From an uncultured Dongia sp. (lineage in GTDB: Bacteria; Pseudomonadota; Alphaproteobacteria; Dongiales; Dongiaceae): 64,000 bases of DNA. Of this stretch, positions 33,993 through 44,223 are shown piece after piece. How positions within the stretch are numbered: position 1 is the first letter of the stretch; each line of letters begins with the position of its first letter. The stretch is from contig NZ_CAKZGO010000020.1 in the NCBI RefSeq assembly GCF_936916975.1, positions 1 through 64,000 on the forward strand, written 5' to 3'. The notes below the pieces were generated by a model. It saw only the letters and a program-made list of their open reading frames with translations. It did no database searches and was not told where the DNA came from. The translations under genes and the position numbers were made by a program.

Positions 33993-35585
33993 ATGAAGAA
34001 CGTATTTAGGAAACTGACGCTGCCGGCTTTGGCGGTCGCAGCGTTGATGGCGAGCACCTCGCTCGTCCAGGCCGAGATGGTGTTCCATCGCGGCAATGGC
34101 GCCGAACCGGAAACCATCAACCCGCATAAATCGACCGGCGTTACCGAAGCCAATATCGAAGCCGATATCTTCGAAGGCCTGACCACCTACGCGCCGAATG
34201 GCGACATCATTCCGGGCGCTGCCGAGAGCTGGGAGATCAGCGATGACGGCAAGACCTATACCTTCAAGCTGCGCCAGAACGCCAAATGGTCGAATGGCGA
34301 TCCGGTAACCGCCGCCGACTTCGTGTTCGGCTTCCAGGACGCCGTGAACCCCGAGACCGCTGCCGATTACGCGCCGATCCTCGACGTCATCGTGAATGCC
34401 ACCGCCATTCGCAAGGCCGAAGAGAAAGACTTCTCCAAGCTCGGCGCCACCGCGGTCGACGACCATACGCTGAAGATCGAACTCACCGGACCGACGCCCT
34501 ATTTCCTCGGCCTGCTGCGCCACCCGATCGCCTATCCGGTGCACAAGGCGACCGTCGAGAAGTTCAAGGACGATTGGACAAAGCCCGGCAACATCGTCAG
34601 CAACGGTGCGTATCAGCTGACCGAGTGGACGCCGCAGGCATCGCTGACCTACGTCAAGAACCCGAACTATTGGGACGCCGCCAATGTGAAGGTCGACAAG
34701 GTCGTCATGTACCCGACCGAGGATCTGGCCGAAGAGTTGAAGCGCTTCAAGGCCGGCGAATTGCAGGCGACCTATGACGCGCCGTCCGAGCAGATCCCGG
34801 ATCTCGAAGCCAATTTCAAGGATGAGTTCAAGAACACGCCCTATCTTGGCACCTATTATTACGTCATCAACCTGACCCGCGAACCGCTGGGTGCGCAACC
34901 CGATCTCCGCAAGGCGCTCTCGCTGGGCGTCAATCGCGAGATCCTGGTTTCCAAGATCACGCAAGGCGGCGAAGCCCCGGCCTATTCCTGGGAACCGCCG
35001 ATGACGAACTACAAGCAGGCCTTCGTCGACTTCAAGGACATGCCGCAGGCGCAGCGCCTTGAGGAAGCCAAGGCCCTGCTGGAGAAGCATGGCTACAATA
35101 AGGGCAACCCGCTGAAGGTCGAACTGCTCTACAACACCAGCGAAAACCACAAGAAGATCGCTGTCGCGGTGCAGAGCATGTGGAAGCAGATCGGCGTCGA
35201 AGCAACACTCCGTAACGAAGAGTGGAAGGTCTATCTGGAAACGCGTGACAAGAAGCAGTTCGACGTCGCCCGTGCCGCCTGGATCGCCGACTATGACGAT
35301 CCCATCAACTTCGCCGACATGTTCCTGTCGGATGCCGGCGAGCGCAACGATGCCGGGTACAACAACCCGAAATACGACGAACTCGTGAAGGCGACTGGCA
35401 CGGAAACCGACCCGGCCAAGCGCATGCAGATGTTCCATGACGCGGAACAACTGTTCCTCAACGACAATGCCATGATTCCGATCTATCACTACACGTCGCA
35501 GCACATGGTCTCGACCAAGGTGGCCGGCTGGGAATACAACATTCTCGACTTCCACCTCGCGCGCTTTATCTCCATCGCGGAGTAA
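33993..35585 (+). CDS. Oligopeptide ABC transporter substrate-binding protein (OppA family)
   Basis: Periplasmic peptide receptor of 530 residues. Residues 1-27 form a Sec signal (LPALAVAALMASTSLVQA, cleavage before EMVFHRG). The mature protein follows the family: GNGAEPETINPHKSTG at the start, DIFEGLTTYAPNGDIIPGAAESWEIS (in parts), FKLRQNAKWSNGDPVTAADFV, NPNYWDAANVKVDKVV and near the end YDDPINFADMFLSDAG. This set of motifs is typical of E. coli OppA and MppA rather than DppA. A hairpin directly after the stop separates it from the permease genes. A strong ribosome site (AGAGGAGG) precedes the ATG. Confidence 0.95.
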   Translation: MKNVFRKLTLPALAVAALMASTSLVQAEMVFHRGNGAEPETINPHKSTGVTEANIEADIFEGLTTYAPNGDIIPGAAESWEISDDGKTYTFKLRQNAKWSNGDPVTAADFVFGFQDAVNPETAADYAPILDVIVNATAIRKAEEKDFSKLGATAVDDHTLKIELTGPTPYFLGLLRHPIAYPVHKATVEKFKDDWTKPGNIVSNGAYQLTEWTPQASLTYVKNPNYWDAANVKVDKVVMYPTEDLAEELKRFKAGELQATYDAPSEQIPDLEANFKDEFKNTPYLGTYYYVINLTREPLGAQPDLRKALSLGVNREILVSKITQGGEAPAYSWEPPMTNYKQAFVDFKDMPQAQRLEEAKALLEKHGYNKGNPLKVELLYNTSENHKKIAVAVQSMWKQIGVEATLRNEEWKVYLETRDKKQFDVARAAWIADYDDPINFADMFLSDAGERNDAGYNNPKYDELVKATGTETDPAKRMQMFHDAEQLFLNDNAMIPIYHYTSQHMVSTKVAGWEYNILDFHLARFISIAE

Positions 35586-35599
35586 GATTGCGTGAACGG

Positions 35600-35634
35600 C
35601 GACCCGGTGGCATCATGTCACCGGGTCGTTTTTA
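35600..35634 (+). terminator. Intra-operon hairpin after the oppA-like gene
   Basis: A 10-base perfect stem CGACCCGGTG (35600-35609) / CACCGGGTCG (35619-35628) followed by TTTTTATT. It begins 15 bases after the binding-protein stop and precedes the permease ATG by 53 bases. It probably terminates part of the transcripts so that binding protein exceeds permease. Confidence 0.8.
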
Positions 35635-35686
35635 TTGACCCTGTTCGCCTCGGCACCGTTATTCGGCACCGATGGGAGGCGGCTGT

Positions 35687-36604
35687 ATGCTGAATTACAC
35701 GATCAGGCGTCTATTGGGCGCCATCCCCACGCTGTTCATCATCGTCGCGGTGTCGTTCTTCATGGTGCGCATGGCGCCAGGCGGCCCGTTCGACAAGGAA
35801 CGCAAGGTTCCGGCCGAGGTCGAGGCCAAGCTGATGGAGCAGTATCACCTCGACGAGCCGCTGCCGCAGCAGTTCGCCCGCTATATCGGCAATCTCGTCC
35901 AAGGCGATTTCGGCCCATCGTTCAAATATAAGGACTTCACCGTTTCCGAATTGATCTGGCTGGGCTTCCCAACCTCGCTCGCCTTGGGTCTGTCGGCCAT
36001 TGCCATTGCCGTCCTCATCGGAGTGACACTCGGCATTTTCGCTGCCTTGCGACAGAACACTTGGATCGACTATCTAGGTGTCGGCACCGCGATGCTGGGT
36101 ATTGCCGTCCCCAATTTTGTCATTGCTCCCATCATGACATTGGTCTTCGGTCTGATGCTGCATTGGGTCCCGGTCGGCGGCTGGGGCAAGCCGTCCAACT
36201 GGGTCCTGCCCATCATTGCGCTCGCCATCCCGCAGATCGCCGCCTTCACGCGCCTCACCCGCGCCAGCATGCTGGAAGTCCTGCGCAGTAATTTCGTCCG
36301 CACCGCGCGCGCCAAGGGCCTGCCGGAATACATTACCCTCACGCGCCACGCCATCCGCGCGGCACTCATGCCGGTTGTCTCCTATATGGGTCCGGCCATC
36401 GCCAACATCGTGACCGGCTCAGTGATCATTGAGCAGATCTTCGGCATTCCCGGCATCGGCCGCTATTTCGTCCAGGGCGCCATCAACCGTGACTATACCC
36501 TGGTCCTCGGCGTCACCGTCCTGTTCGGCGCCCTCGTCATTCTCTGCAATCTGCTAGCCGATATCTGCTACGGCCTGCTAGATCCCAAGGTGCGCTATGA
36601 CTGA
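35687..36604 (+). CDS. Oligopeptide ABC transporter permease (OppB family)
   Basis: First inner-membrane permease of the complete peptide importer, 305 residues from the ATG at 35687, preceded by GGGAGGCGGC; the in-frame ATG at 35672 has no ribosome site. TM1 at about 9-29 ends in MAPGGPF, the OppB version of the family motif. The EAA loop at about 204-230 contains RTARAKGLPEYI and IRAALMPVVSY, and the C-terminal helices end in LLADICYGLLDPKVRYD. The stop overlaps the start of the next permease by 8 bases. Confidence 0.95.
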   Translation: MLNYTIRRLLGAIPTLFIIVAVSFFMVRMAPGGPFDKERKVPAEVEAKLMEQYHLDEPLPQQFARYIGNLVQGDFGPSFKYKDFTVSELIWLGFPTSLALGLSAIAIAVLIGVTLGIFAALRQNTWIDYLGVGTAMLGIAVPNFVIAPIMTLVFGLMLHWVPVGGWGKPSNWVLPIIALAIPQIAAFTRLTRASMLEVLRSNFVRTARAKGLPEYITLTRHAIRAALMPVVSYMGPAIANIVTGSVIIEQIFGIPGIGRYFVQGAINRDYTLVLGVTVLFGALVILCNLLADICYGLLDPKVRYD

Positions 36605-37514
36605 CCTGTCCATCGCGGTGACGAGGCCTGAGGTCAAAGGGCGCAGCCTGTGGGCAGACGCCCGCCGCCGCTTCATGCACAACAAGGCTGCCGTGGTTGG
36701 GTTGATCATTCTGTCTTTTGTGACCTTGATGTGCATCGGGGCACCTTATCTTGGTCTGCACGACCCGGAAGAAGTCGACTGGAGTTTGGAGCAGCTCAGC
36801 ATCCCGCCCAATTTTGAATTGGGGTACTATTTCGGCACTGATCAGAACGGCCGAGATCTCTTTGTGCGTACTCTTTACGGCGGTCAGGTATCCCTCTTCG
36901 TTGGCTTCGTCGCAACGATGGTCAGCCTTCTCATCGGGACATTGTGGGGTGCCACAGCAGGTTTCCTCGGCGGGCGCACGGACGGCGCGATGATGCGCAT
37001 CGTGGACATTTTCTATTCCCTGCCTTTCATCTTCTTCGTCATCCTGCTTTCCGCGACACTGGGGCCGCAGGCCAGGCAGTTCTTCGGCAGCGATATGGTC
37101 CTCATCTATCTTGCCATCGGCGCGGTCAGCTGGCTCGACATGGCCCGCATCGTGCGTGGCCAGACGATCAGCATTCGCCGCAAGGAGTTCATCGAGGCGG
37201 CCCATGCCAGCGGTGTTTCGAACTGGCGTATTATCACGCGGCACATCATCCCCAATTGCCTAGGGCCGGTGGTCGTCTACATGACCCTGACCGTGCCCGC
37301 CGTCATTCTGACGGAGAGTTTTCTCTCCTTCCTTGGCATGGGTGTCCAGGAGCCGAATTCCTCATGGGGTATGCTCATCAGCGAAGGCGCCAAATCGATG
37401 GACATCGCACCTTGGGCGGTCGTCTTCCCCAGCGCTGTCATGGTGGTGACACTGCTCGCCCTCAACTTCGTCGGTGACGGTCTGCGCGATGCGCTCGACC
37501 CCAAAGATCGCTAA
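36597..37514 (+). CDS. Oligopeptide ABC transporter permease (OppC family)
   Basis: Second permease, 305 residues. Family marks are RFMHNKAAVVGLIILSF at TM1 (about 22-38), FGTDQNGRDLFVRTLYGG (about 80-97), the DIFYSLPFIFFVILL helix and the EAA loop at about 192-220 with EFIEAAHASGVSNWRI. It overlaps the oppB-type gene by 8 bases, so translation is coupled. Base composition from 36690 to 37100 is a little lower in GC at third positions than in its neighbours, which may be chance. The ATPase genes follow after 11 bases. Confidence 0.95.
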   Translation: MTDLSIAVTRPEVKGRSLWADARRRFMHNKAAVVGLIILSFVTLMCIGAPYLGLHDPEEVDWSLEQLSIPPNFELGYYFGTDQNGRDLFVRTLYGGQVSLFVGFVATMVSLLIGTLWGATAGFLGGRTDGAMMRIVDIFYSLPFIFFVILLSATLGPQARQFFGSDMVLIYLAIGAVSWLDMARIVRGQTISIRRKEFIEAAHASGVSNWRIITRHIIPNCLGPVVVYMTLTVPAVILTESFLSFLGMGVQEPNSSWGMLISEGAKSMDIAPWAVVFPSAVMVVTLLALNFVGDGLRDALDPKDR

Positions 37515-37525
37515 GGGGTCAGCGC

Positions 37526-38514
<989 letters not shown>

Positions 38515-38518
<4 letters not shown>

Positions 38519-39507
38519 GCGCGCCCTTGCTCTCCGTCAACGACTTGAAGGTCCACTTCGATGTCGGCCGCAAGGGCCTGTTCGGCGGCGGTTCATCCGC
38601 CATCGTCAAGGCCGTCGACGGTGTCTCTTTCGATCTGAAACCGGGTGAGACCCTGGGCCTGGTCGGCGAATCCGGTTGCGGCAAGTCGACGCTCGGCCGC
38701 GCGATTCTGCGCCTGCTGCCCTTGCAGGGCGGCCGCACGGTGTGGCTGGGGCAGGATCTCTCCAAGCTCGAGCCGAATGCGATGCGCAATCTGCGCCGCG
38801 AAATGCAGATCATTTTCCAGGACCCGCTTGCCAGCCTCAACCCGCGCATGACCGTAGGCCAGATCATCGCCGAGCCGATGACGACCTTCCAGCCGAACCT
38901 GAAGCCCGCTGAGGTGAAGGACAAGGTCAAGGCGATGATGGCCAAGGTCGGCCTGCTGCCCAACCAGCTCAACCGCTATCCGCATGAATTCTCCGGCGGG
39001 CAATGCCAGCGCATCGGCATCGCGCGCGCCATCATCAACAATCCGCGCCTCATCGTCTGCGACGAGCCGGTCTCGGCGCTCGATGTCTCGATCCAGGCGC
39101 AGATCGTCAATCTGCTGATGGATCTGCAGCAGGAGATGGGCATGTCGCTCATCTTCATCTCGCACAATCTCGCCATCGTGCGGCATATCAGCCACCGGGT
39201 GATGGTGCTCTATCTCGGCAAGGTGATGGAAATCGCCGACCGGGATTCGCTCTACACCAACCCGCTGCATCCCTATACGCAGGCGCTGAATTCCGCGGTG
39301 CCGGTGCCGGATCCCGATATCGAGCAGAACAAGGCGCGCATCGTCTTGAAGGGCGATCTCCCCTCGCCACTCAATCCGCCGAGCGGCTGCCCCTTCCGCA
39401 CCCGCTGCCCCAAGGCCACCGAAATCTGCGCGCAGGTGATGCCGGACCTGGTCTCAGCCGGCCGCGACCACATGGTGGCCTGCCACCATGCCGGGCCGAT
39501 TGCATAG
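38515..39507 (+). CDS. Oligopeptide ABC transporter ATP-binding protein (OppF family)
   Basis: Second ATPase, 330 residues, completing the five-gene operon. Walker A GESGCGKST at 51-59, Q-loop FQDPLASLNPRM near 98-109, signature FSGGQCQR, Walker B LIVCDEPVSALDVS, and the C-terminal SGCPFRTRCPKATEIC. The insertion GRKGLFGGGSSAI between strand 1 and Walker A is typical of OppF. The signature carries Cys where Arg is usual, matching the change in the DppD-type ATPase at 2075-3091. The operon ends here; a hairpin at 39529-39546 lies between it and the convergent gapR. Confidence 0.95.
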
Positions 39508-39528
39508 TCGTCATTGTGCAATCGTCTT

Positions 39529-39546
39529 GGTCGGCGAAGGCCGACC
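39529..39546. terminator. Hairpin between convergent opp operon and gapR
   Basis: GGTCGG / CCGACC (39529-39534, 39541-39546) with loop CGAAGG forms a stable hairpin in the 52 bases between two convergent genes, so it could end transcription from both sides, although T-runs are missing. The core GTCGGCGAAGGCCGAC is the same as in the repeats at 15064-15079 and 32239-32254. Confidence 0.5.
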
Positions 39547-39559
39547 ATGACGAAAGAGC

Positions 39560-39820
39560 TTAAGCCACCATCCCAACCGCGCGCATGTAGATGTCGAGCA
39601 GTTCTTCCTGCTCGGCGCGGTCGTTGGGTTCCATTTTGCGGAGGCGGATGATCTGCCGCATGATCTTGACGTCGAAGCCGGTGCCCTTGGCCTCGGCATA
39701 GACTTCCTTCACATCATTGGCGATGGCAGCCTTTTCCTCTTCGAGGCGCTCAATGCGCTCGATGAAGGATTTGAGGTGGTCAGCAGCAATGCCACCGGTT
39801 TCGGCACCTGAATCGGCCAT
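39560..39820 (-). CDS. gapR: GapR family DNA-binding protein (DUF2312)
   Basis: An 86-residue protein of the DUF2312 family. In Caulobacter the member GapR is a nucleoid-associated protein that clamps overtwisted DNA ahead of replication and transcription forks and stimulates topoisomerases. The sequence shows the family's long N-terminal coiled helix (LKSFIERIERLEEEKAAI), the conserved VYAEAKGTGFDVK turn, and MRQIIRLRKM followed by EEELLDIYM-like acidic residues. The length matches. Its gene is convergent with the opp operon. The start at 39820 has AAGGAGACTTCCCC just upstream. Confidence 0.93.
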   Translation of the reverse strand: MADSGAETGGIAADHLKSFIERIERLEEEKAAIANDVKEVYAEAKGTGFDVKIMRQIIRLRKMEPNDRAEQEELLDIYMRAVGMVA

Positions 39821-40005
39821 GGGGAAGTCTCCTTGAAGCGTAACGTCGAGTCGCGCGGGACTCTATCTGCGGGACCCAGCGCCCACAAGGCGCACCGGCC
39901 TGTGGATAACGGGGATAACGGGGCCATCTTGAAGTGGTCACGGGTTCAAGGCAGAGTGCCGCCGCCACAGCTGTGGCATTTCTGCCGCCACCTTCCGGAA
40001 CCCAG

Positions 40006-40884
40006 ATGCCAATCCTCCATATCGCGATGGCCGTGTTCATCCAGATCCTCTGGGGCCCGATCTACACGCTGGCGAAACCGGCGGTCGGAAACTGGTTCCC
40101 GCCGGTGCTGCTGGTCGCCATCATCTACATCATCGTGGCTGGGCTGCTGACGCCGTTCTACCCGAAAGCCAAGACGCCGCGGAAAACTCTGTTCCTCCTT
40201 GCCTTCTTCGGCGGCACCTTGCAGAGCACCGCGGTCTATTACGCGCTGATGCTGCTGCCCGCCTCGACCGCTGTCCTCTTGATGCAGCTCTCCGTGCCGA
40301 TCGCGATCATCGCCTCCTGGGTGCTGGGCCGCGACAAGCCGAATTTCAAGAACGGGTTCGGCGCACTGCTCTGCCTGGTGGGCGTGGCCGTGGTGATCGG
40401 CAAGCCGGACGCGACCTCGGACTATCTCGGCATCCTCGCCATGCTGATCTGCGTCACCTCCTGGGCCACCACCCAGGCCTTCATTCCGATCGTCGCCAAG
40501 GACCACGGGACTGCGCTCTACGCCGCCATCGCGCGTTATGCGGCGCCGCAGATGATCGTCATGGCACTCCTGGTCGAGGGGCAGAACCTGCTGCCGGCCA
40601 TCGCCGCCATCCCGTTTCAGGGCTGGCTCGGCGTCATCGGCATTGCCGCCTTCGGTTTCGCCCTGCCCTATTCGATCTGGTACTGGCTGTTGATGCGCCA
40701 CCGCATCGATGAACTGACGCCCTTCACCCTGCTGATGCCCGTCTTCGGCGTCGCCACGGCAACCTGGCAGCTGGGCGAGAAACTCTCGGAAGGGCTGGTG
40801 CTCGGCGGTAGCATCATCCTCGCCGGCCTTGCCATCGTGGTCTGGCGTTGGAAGCCGAAGGCGGAGCCGATCCCGCCGGCCTGA
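40006..40884 (+). CDS. EamA/DMT family transporter
   Basis: Inner-membrane protein of the drug/metabolite transporter superfamily, 292 residues with about ten hydrophobic segments, in two EamA halves. The start at 40006 (MPILHIAMAVFIQILWG) is chosen because it opens directly into the first helix; longer in-frame starts add a polar leader. Typical family features are LWGPIYTLAKPAVGNWFPP at the first half and AFGFALPYSIWYWLLMRHRID in the second. Such proteins export amino acids, nucleosides or metabolites; the substrate is unknown. The gene is divergent from gapR across 185 bases. Confidence 0.9.
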   Translation: MPILHIAMAVFIQILWGPIYTLAKPAVGNWFPPVLLVAIIYIIVAGLLTPFYPKAKTPRKTLFLLAFFGGTLQSTAVYYALMLLPASTAVLLMQLSVPIAIIASWVLGRDKPNFKNGFGALLCLVGVAVVIGKPDATSDYLGILAMLICVTSWATTQAFIPIVAKDHGTALYAAIARYAAPQMIVMALLVEGQNLLPAIAAIPFQGWLGVIGIAAFGFALPYSIWYWLLMRHRIDELTPFTLLMPVFGVATATWQLGEKLSEGLVLGGSIILAGLAIVVWRWKPKAEPIPPA

Positions 40885-40919
40885 GAATGTCCTCCGCCGC
40901 ACTGCAACCAGCGGCGCTT

Positions 40920-40939
40920 TGATTAATCATATTAATCAT
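40920..40939. promoter_or_regulatory. Tandem ATTAATCAT repeat upstream of the chemoreceptor unit
   Basis: ATTAATCAT occurs twice without gap (40922-40930 and 40931-40939), and TGATTAATCA at 40920-40929 is itself a palindrome. The site lies 55-85 bases upstream of the start codons of the small gene that precedes the chemoreceptor and is markedly AT-rich in a GC-rich surrounding. It could be a regulator binding site, but no regulator can be named. Confidence 0.35.
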
Positions 40940-40993
40940 GTCTTCGTAACCGCCGCCTAATCTGCGGGCCACGCGCGATTTTATTCGTTTGCG

Positions 40994-41338
40994 ATGGATG
41001 CCAGCATGCAATCTCACTCCCCGACATGGCTTTGCTTCCTGCCGGCGCTTACCCTGTCCTTCTGCGGGGTCGGCGTCTTGGCTGCGGTGCAGGCAACACC
41101 CGTGGCGAAAGCTGCCGAACCGGTCGCGGTGTTTGCGTTCGGTGGCGATGCGCTTGGCGCCGTGATCGATGCCGGCGGGCGCATGATCGGCCCCGGCGGC
41201 TTTCCAGGATCCATCATCGCCATCGGCGACACGCCTGATTTTGCCGACCGGCTCTATGCTGCCGGCGCCAGTCTGGTTCTCCGTGCCAGCGACAGAATCG
41301 GCTGCACCACAGCCACCTTGCCAGGAACGACATCATGA
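40994..41338 (+). CDS. Small exported or membrane-anchored protein preceding an MCP
   Basis: A 114-residue protein (110 if the ATG at 41006 is used). A hydrophobic stretch [19 protein letters not shown] (about 13-31) looks like a signal anchor or signal peptide. The rest has [19 protein letters not shown], then [13 protein letters not shown] and [17 protein letters not shown], an alpha/beta pattern rich in Gly and Ala. I do not recognise a named family. The stop overlaps the chemoreceptor start by 4 bases (ATGA), so it is translated together with the receptor and may be its partner. Confidence 0.65.
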   Translation: MDASMQSHSPTWLCFLPALTLSFCGVGVLAAVQATPVAKAAEPVAVFAFGGDALGAVIDAGGRMIGPGGFPGSIIAIGDTPDFADRLYAAGASLVLRASDRIGCTTATLPGTTS

Positions 41339-42789
41339 ACACGATTGACACTCTGCGCGCCAAGGTGGCACGCATCCTCGCCGTCTATATCTGCCTGCAT
41401 GTGCCGGTGGTGGCGCTCCTCGAATGGCTGGTCGGCGGTGGCCTGGGTTGGCTCTCCGCCATCGCCCTGGTACTGGCGGTGGTCTCCGCGGCCTTCACCT
41501 TCATGAGCACGGGGACCAGCTCGCAGCTGTTCCTCTCCTCCGCCCTCATGCTGATGATCGCCCTCATCGTGGCGTCCATGGACGGGCATCCGTGGCAGAT
41601 CGACATCCATATGTATTTCTTCGCCTCGCTCGCCATGCTGACGGCGTTCTGCGATTGGCGCGCGATCCTGGCGGGTACCGTCACCATCGCGCTCCATCAT
41701 CTGCTGCTCAATTTCGTCCTGCCGGAAATGGTCTTCCCCGGCGGCGGCGACTTCTTCCGCGTCGTCTTGCATGCGGTGATCGTGCTCATTGAGGCAGGCG
41801 TCCTCATCTGGGTCTCGCAATACCTCGCCAGTGCCTTGTCCAACGCAGCGGCAGCGCTGGGTGAAGCGCAAGTGGCCCGCCAGCAGGCGGAACATGCGGC
41901 CGTGCAGGAGCGCGAAACCGAAGCGCGGGCAAAGTCGGAACAGCGCGCGGTCCTGGGGCGCGTCGCCAGCGATTTCGAGCGCGCGGTACAATCGGTGATC
42001 AACGAGGTCACGACCCGTACCGGCCAGGCAGCGAGCCTTGCCAACGGCATGACCCGCGTCGCCCGTGACAATGCCGCCAAGGCAGCGCAGGCAGCGGAAG
42101 CCTCGGGCGCCACGACCGGCGATGCCCAGGCGATCGCGGCAGCCGCCGAGGAGTTGACGGCCTCCGTCTCCGAAATCCAGCGCCAGGCGCAGCGCTCCAA
42201 CGAGATCACCGCCCGTGCCGTCGAGCAGGCCAGCGTCACCTCGTCATCGGTCGCGGAGCTGACCACCGCCGCGCAGAAGATCGGCGACATCATCCATCTC
42301 ATCAACGATATCGCGAGCCAGACCAATCTGCTGGCGCTGAATGCCACGATCGAGGCCGCGCGCGCCGGTGAGGCCGGCAAGGGCTTTGCCGTGGTGGCGG
42401 GCGAGGTGAAATCGCTCGCTGGCCAAACCGCAAAGGCGACCGAGGAGATCTCGGCACAGATTAATGCCATCCAAGCCGCGACCGGTAAATCGGCCGAGGC
42501 GATCCGCAGCATCAGCGGCATCATCGGCGAAATCAGCGGCATCGCCCAGGAGATCAGCTCCTCGGTCGAGCAGCAGAATCAGGCGACGCGGGAGATCGCG
42601 ACCTCTGCGCAAAGCGTCTCGCAACGCACCGGCGAAACCACCGAGATCATCAGCAGCGTGCAGGTCGTGGCGAACGATACCGGCACAACGGCCACCGAAG
42701 TCTCCTCCGCGGTGCAAAGCCTGGTCGCGCAATCGACGCATCTCCAGACCGAGGTCCGCAACTTCCTGCAATCCCTGCCGACGGATTAA
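41335..42789 (+). CDS. Methyl-accepting chemotaxis protein with polytopic membrane domain
   Basis: Chemoreceptor of 484 residues. Instead of two helices flanking a periplasmic sensor, residues 1-165 hold about six hydrophobic segments with very short loops ([19 protein letters not shown], then [16 protein letters not shown] and others). No HAMP domain is apparent; a coiled coil (about 165-205, [18 protein letters not shown]) joins it to the signalling domain. The hairpin tip is [20 protein letters not shown] followed by [18 protein letters not shown], the conserved CheA/CheW contact. Sensing is probably of membrane state or a hydrophobic signal, or through the small protein encoded just upstream. 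No che genes are nearby. Confidence 0.92.
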   Translation: MNTIDTLRAKVARILAVYICLHVPVVALLEWLVGGGLGWLSAIALVLAVVSAAFTFMSTGTSSQLFLSSALMLMIALIVASMDGHPWQIDIHMYFFASLAMLTAFCDWRAILAGTVTIALHHLLLNFVLPEMVFPGGGDFFRVVLHAVIVLIEAGVLIWVSQYLASALSNAAAALGEAQVARQQAEHAAVQERETEARAKSEQRAVLGRVASDFERAVQSVINEVTTRTGQAASLANGMTRVARDNAAKAAQAAEASGATTGDAQAIAAAAEELTASVSEIQRQAQRSNEITARAVEQASVTSSSVAELTTAAQKIGDIIHLINDIASQTNLLALNATIEAARAGEAGKGFAVVAGEVKSLAGQTAKATEEISAQINAIQAATGKSAEAIRSISGIIGEISGIAQEISSSVEQQNQATREIATSAQSVSQRTGETTEIISSVQVVANDTGTTATEVSSAVQSLVAQSTHLQTEVRNFLQSLPTD

Positions 42790-43085
42790 TCTTTCGGCTT
42801 GTTCTGCTCGAACGCGGCCTTCTTGTCGGGCGACGCCTCGGCCTGGTGCTTGGCCTTCCAGACGTCATAGGGCATGCCGTAGACGATCTCGCGTGCGGCC
42901 GGGTCGGTCACCGCGACGCCGCGTTCTTCCGACGCCTCGCGATACCAGCGCGACAGGCAGTTGCGGCAGAAGCCGGCAAGATTCATCATGTCGATGTTCT
43001 GTACGTCGGTGCGCTCCTGCAGGTGCTGCACCAGGCGGCGGAAGGCCGCCGCTTCAAGCTCGGTCTTGGTCTTGTCGTCCATCAT
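42786..43085 (-). CDS. DUF1244 family protein
   Basis: A 99-residue protein of the DUF1244 family, common in alpha- and gammaproteobacteria and of unknown function. The conserved core is visible: [19 protein letters not shown] (about 12-30), the cysteine-containing [16 protein letters not shown] (36-51) and [16 protein letters not shown] (66-81). CRNC suggests metal or redox chemistry. A basic and acidic tail ends the protein ([12 protein letters not shown]). An ATG at 43082 is an alternative start; AAGGA precedes. It is downstream of the ligase gene by 10 bases and overlaps the chemoreceptor stop by 4 bases from the opposite side. Confidence 0.88.
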   Translation of the reverse strand: MMDDKTKTELEAAAFRRLVQHLQERTDVQNIDMMNLAGFCRNCLSRWYREASEERGVAVTDPAAREIVYGMPYDVWKAKHQAEASPDKKAAFEQNKPKD

Positions 43086-43095
43086 CTCGTTCCTT

Positions 43096-44223
43096 CTAGA
43101 AGCGCGTTGTTTCCGCGATCAGCCCGTCGACCACCTGCATGAGCGCCGCGCGGGCATCAAGGCCGGATTTGATGGCGGCAGTATAGACCGCCACCTGCCG
43201 ATGCGCACTGGTACCGCGCGCCAGGATTTCGCGGGTATGGGCCAGTTCCGCGGTGCAGCCGAAGAACTGCGCGTCCTCCTGCAGCAGATCGATCATCTCC
43301 TCGATGAGATCGCGCATCGGCACGATGCAGCCCTTGCCGAAATCGACCAGGCCCTCGTCAATGCCATAGCGCTGCGCCCGCCAGCGGTTCTCGTTGACCA
43401 ACATGGCGGAATAGCGCCGCCAGCGCTGGTTGCCGCGGCGCAGGCGATAGAGCATGCGCAGGATGCAGCGATACATGGCAGCGATCGCCAGCGTGTCCTC
43501 GAGCGAGGTGCAGGCGTCCGCAATGCGCATCTCCAGCGTCGGAAACCGCGCCGAGGGGCGCAGATCCCACCACAATTTACTGCCGTCCTCGATGAGGCCG
43601 GCGCTGATCAGCACGTCGAGATGGCGCTGGTATTCGCCAAAGGAATCGAAAATCTCCGGCAGACCCGTGCGCGGCAATTCGTTGAACACCGCCAGGCGAT
43701 ATGATTTGAGCCCGGTATCGGCGCCGCGCCAGAACGGCGATGAGGTCGAGAGCGCCAGGAGATGCGGCAGGAAATAGCTCGCCTGGCTCATGAGGTCGAT
43801 GCGCAGCTCCGGGTCCTCGATCCCGACATGGACATGCATCCCGCAGATGAGCAAACGCCGCACCGGGCCGCCGATGTCGCGTGCCAGCGCGTTGTAGCGC
43901 TCCTTGTCGGTATGCTTCTGCCCGCCCCAATCGGCGAAGGGATGGGTCGAGGCAGCAACGATGGCAAGGCCGTGCCGGCCGGTGATCTCGGAGAGCGTCG
44001 TGCGGAACCTTCGCAGCTGCTCCCGCGCCTCGCCCAATGTCTGGCAGATGCCGGTGCCGATCTCGATCTGCGAGCGCATGAATTCCGGGCTGACATGGAC
44101 GCCGAGCAGGTCATGCGCTTCCTCGAACAAGGCGCGCGGCGGATCGGCCACCAGATCGCGGCTGGCCCGGTCGACCAGGAGATACTCCTCCTCAACTCCG
44201 AGCGTGAAAGCTGGTTCGCTCAT
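43096..44223 (-). CDS. Glutamate-cysteine ligase-like carboxylate-amine ligase (YbdK/GCS2)
   Basis: Carboxylate-amine ligase of the GCS2 family (YbdK type), 375 residues. Features: FTLGVEEEYLLVDRAS at the start, QIEIGTGICQTLGEAR (about 51-66), STHPFADW, the metal/ATP region CGMHVHVGIEDPELR (about 127-141), and ARFPTLEMRIADACTSLED in the C-terminal half. E. coli YbdK has weak glutamate-cysteine ligase activity; the natural substrates are unclear. It follows the N-formylglutamate amidohydrolase gene with a four-base overlap (ATGA), an arrangement that suggests linked reactions on glutamate-like compounds. Confidence 0.9.
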   Translation of the reverse strand: MSEPAFTLGVEEEYLLVDRASRDLVADPPRALFEEAHDLLGVHVSPEFMRSQIEIGTGICQTLGEAREQLRRFRTTLSEITGRHGLAIVAASTHPFADWGGQKHTDKERYNALARDIGGPVRRLLICGMHVHVGIEDPELRIDLMSQASYFLPHLLALSTSSPFWRGADTGLKSYRLAVFNELPRTGLPEIFDSFGEYQRHLDVLISAGLIEDGSKLWWDLRPSARFPTLEMRIADACTSLEDTLAIAAMYRCILRMLYRLRRGNQRWRRYSAMLVNENRWRAQRYGIDEGLVDFGKGCIVPMRDLIEEMIDLLQEDAQFFGCTAELAHTREILARGTSAHRQVAVYTAAIKSGLDARAALMQVVDGLIAETTRF

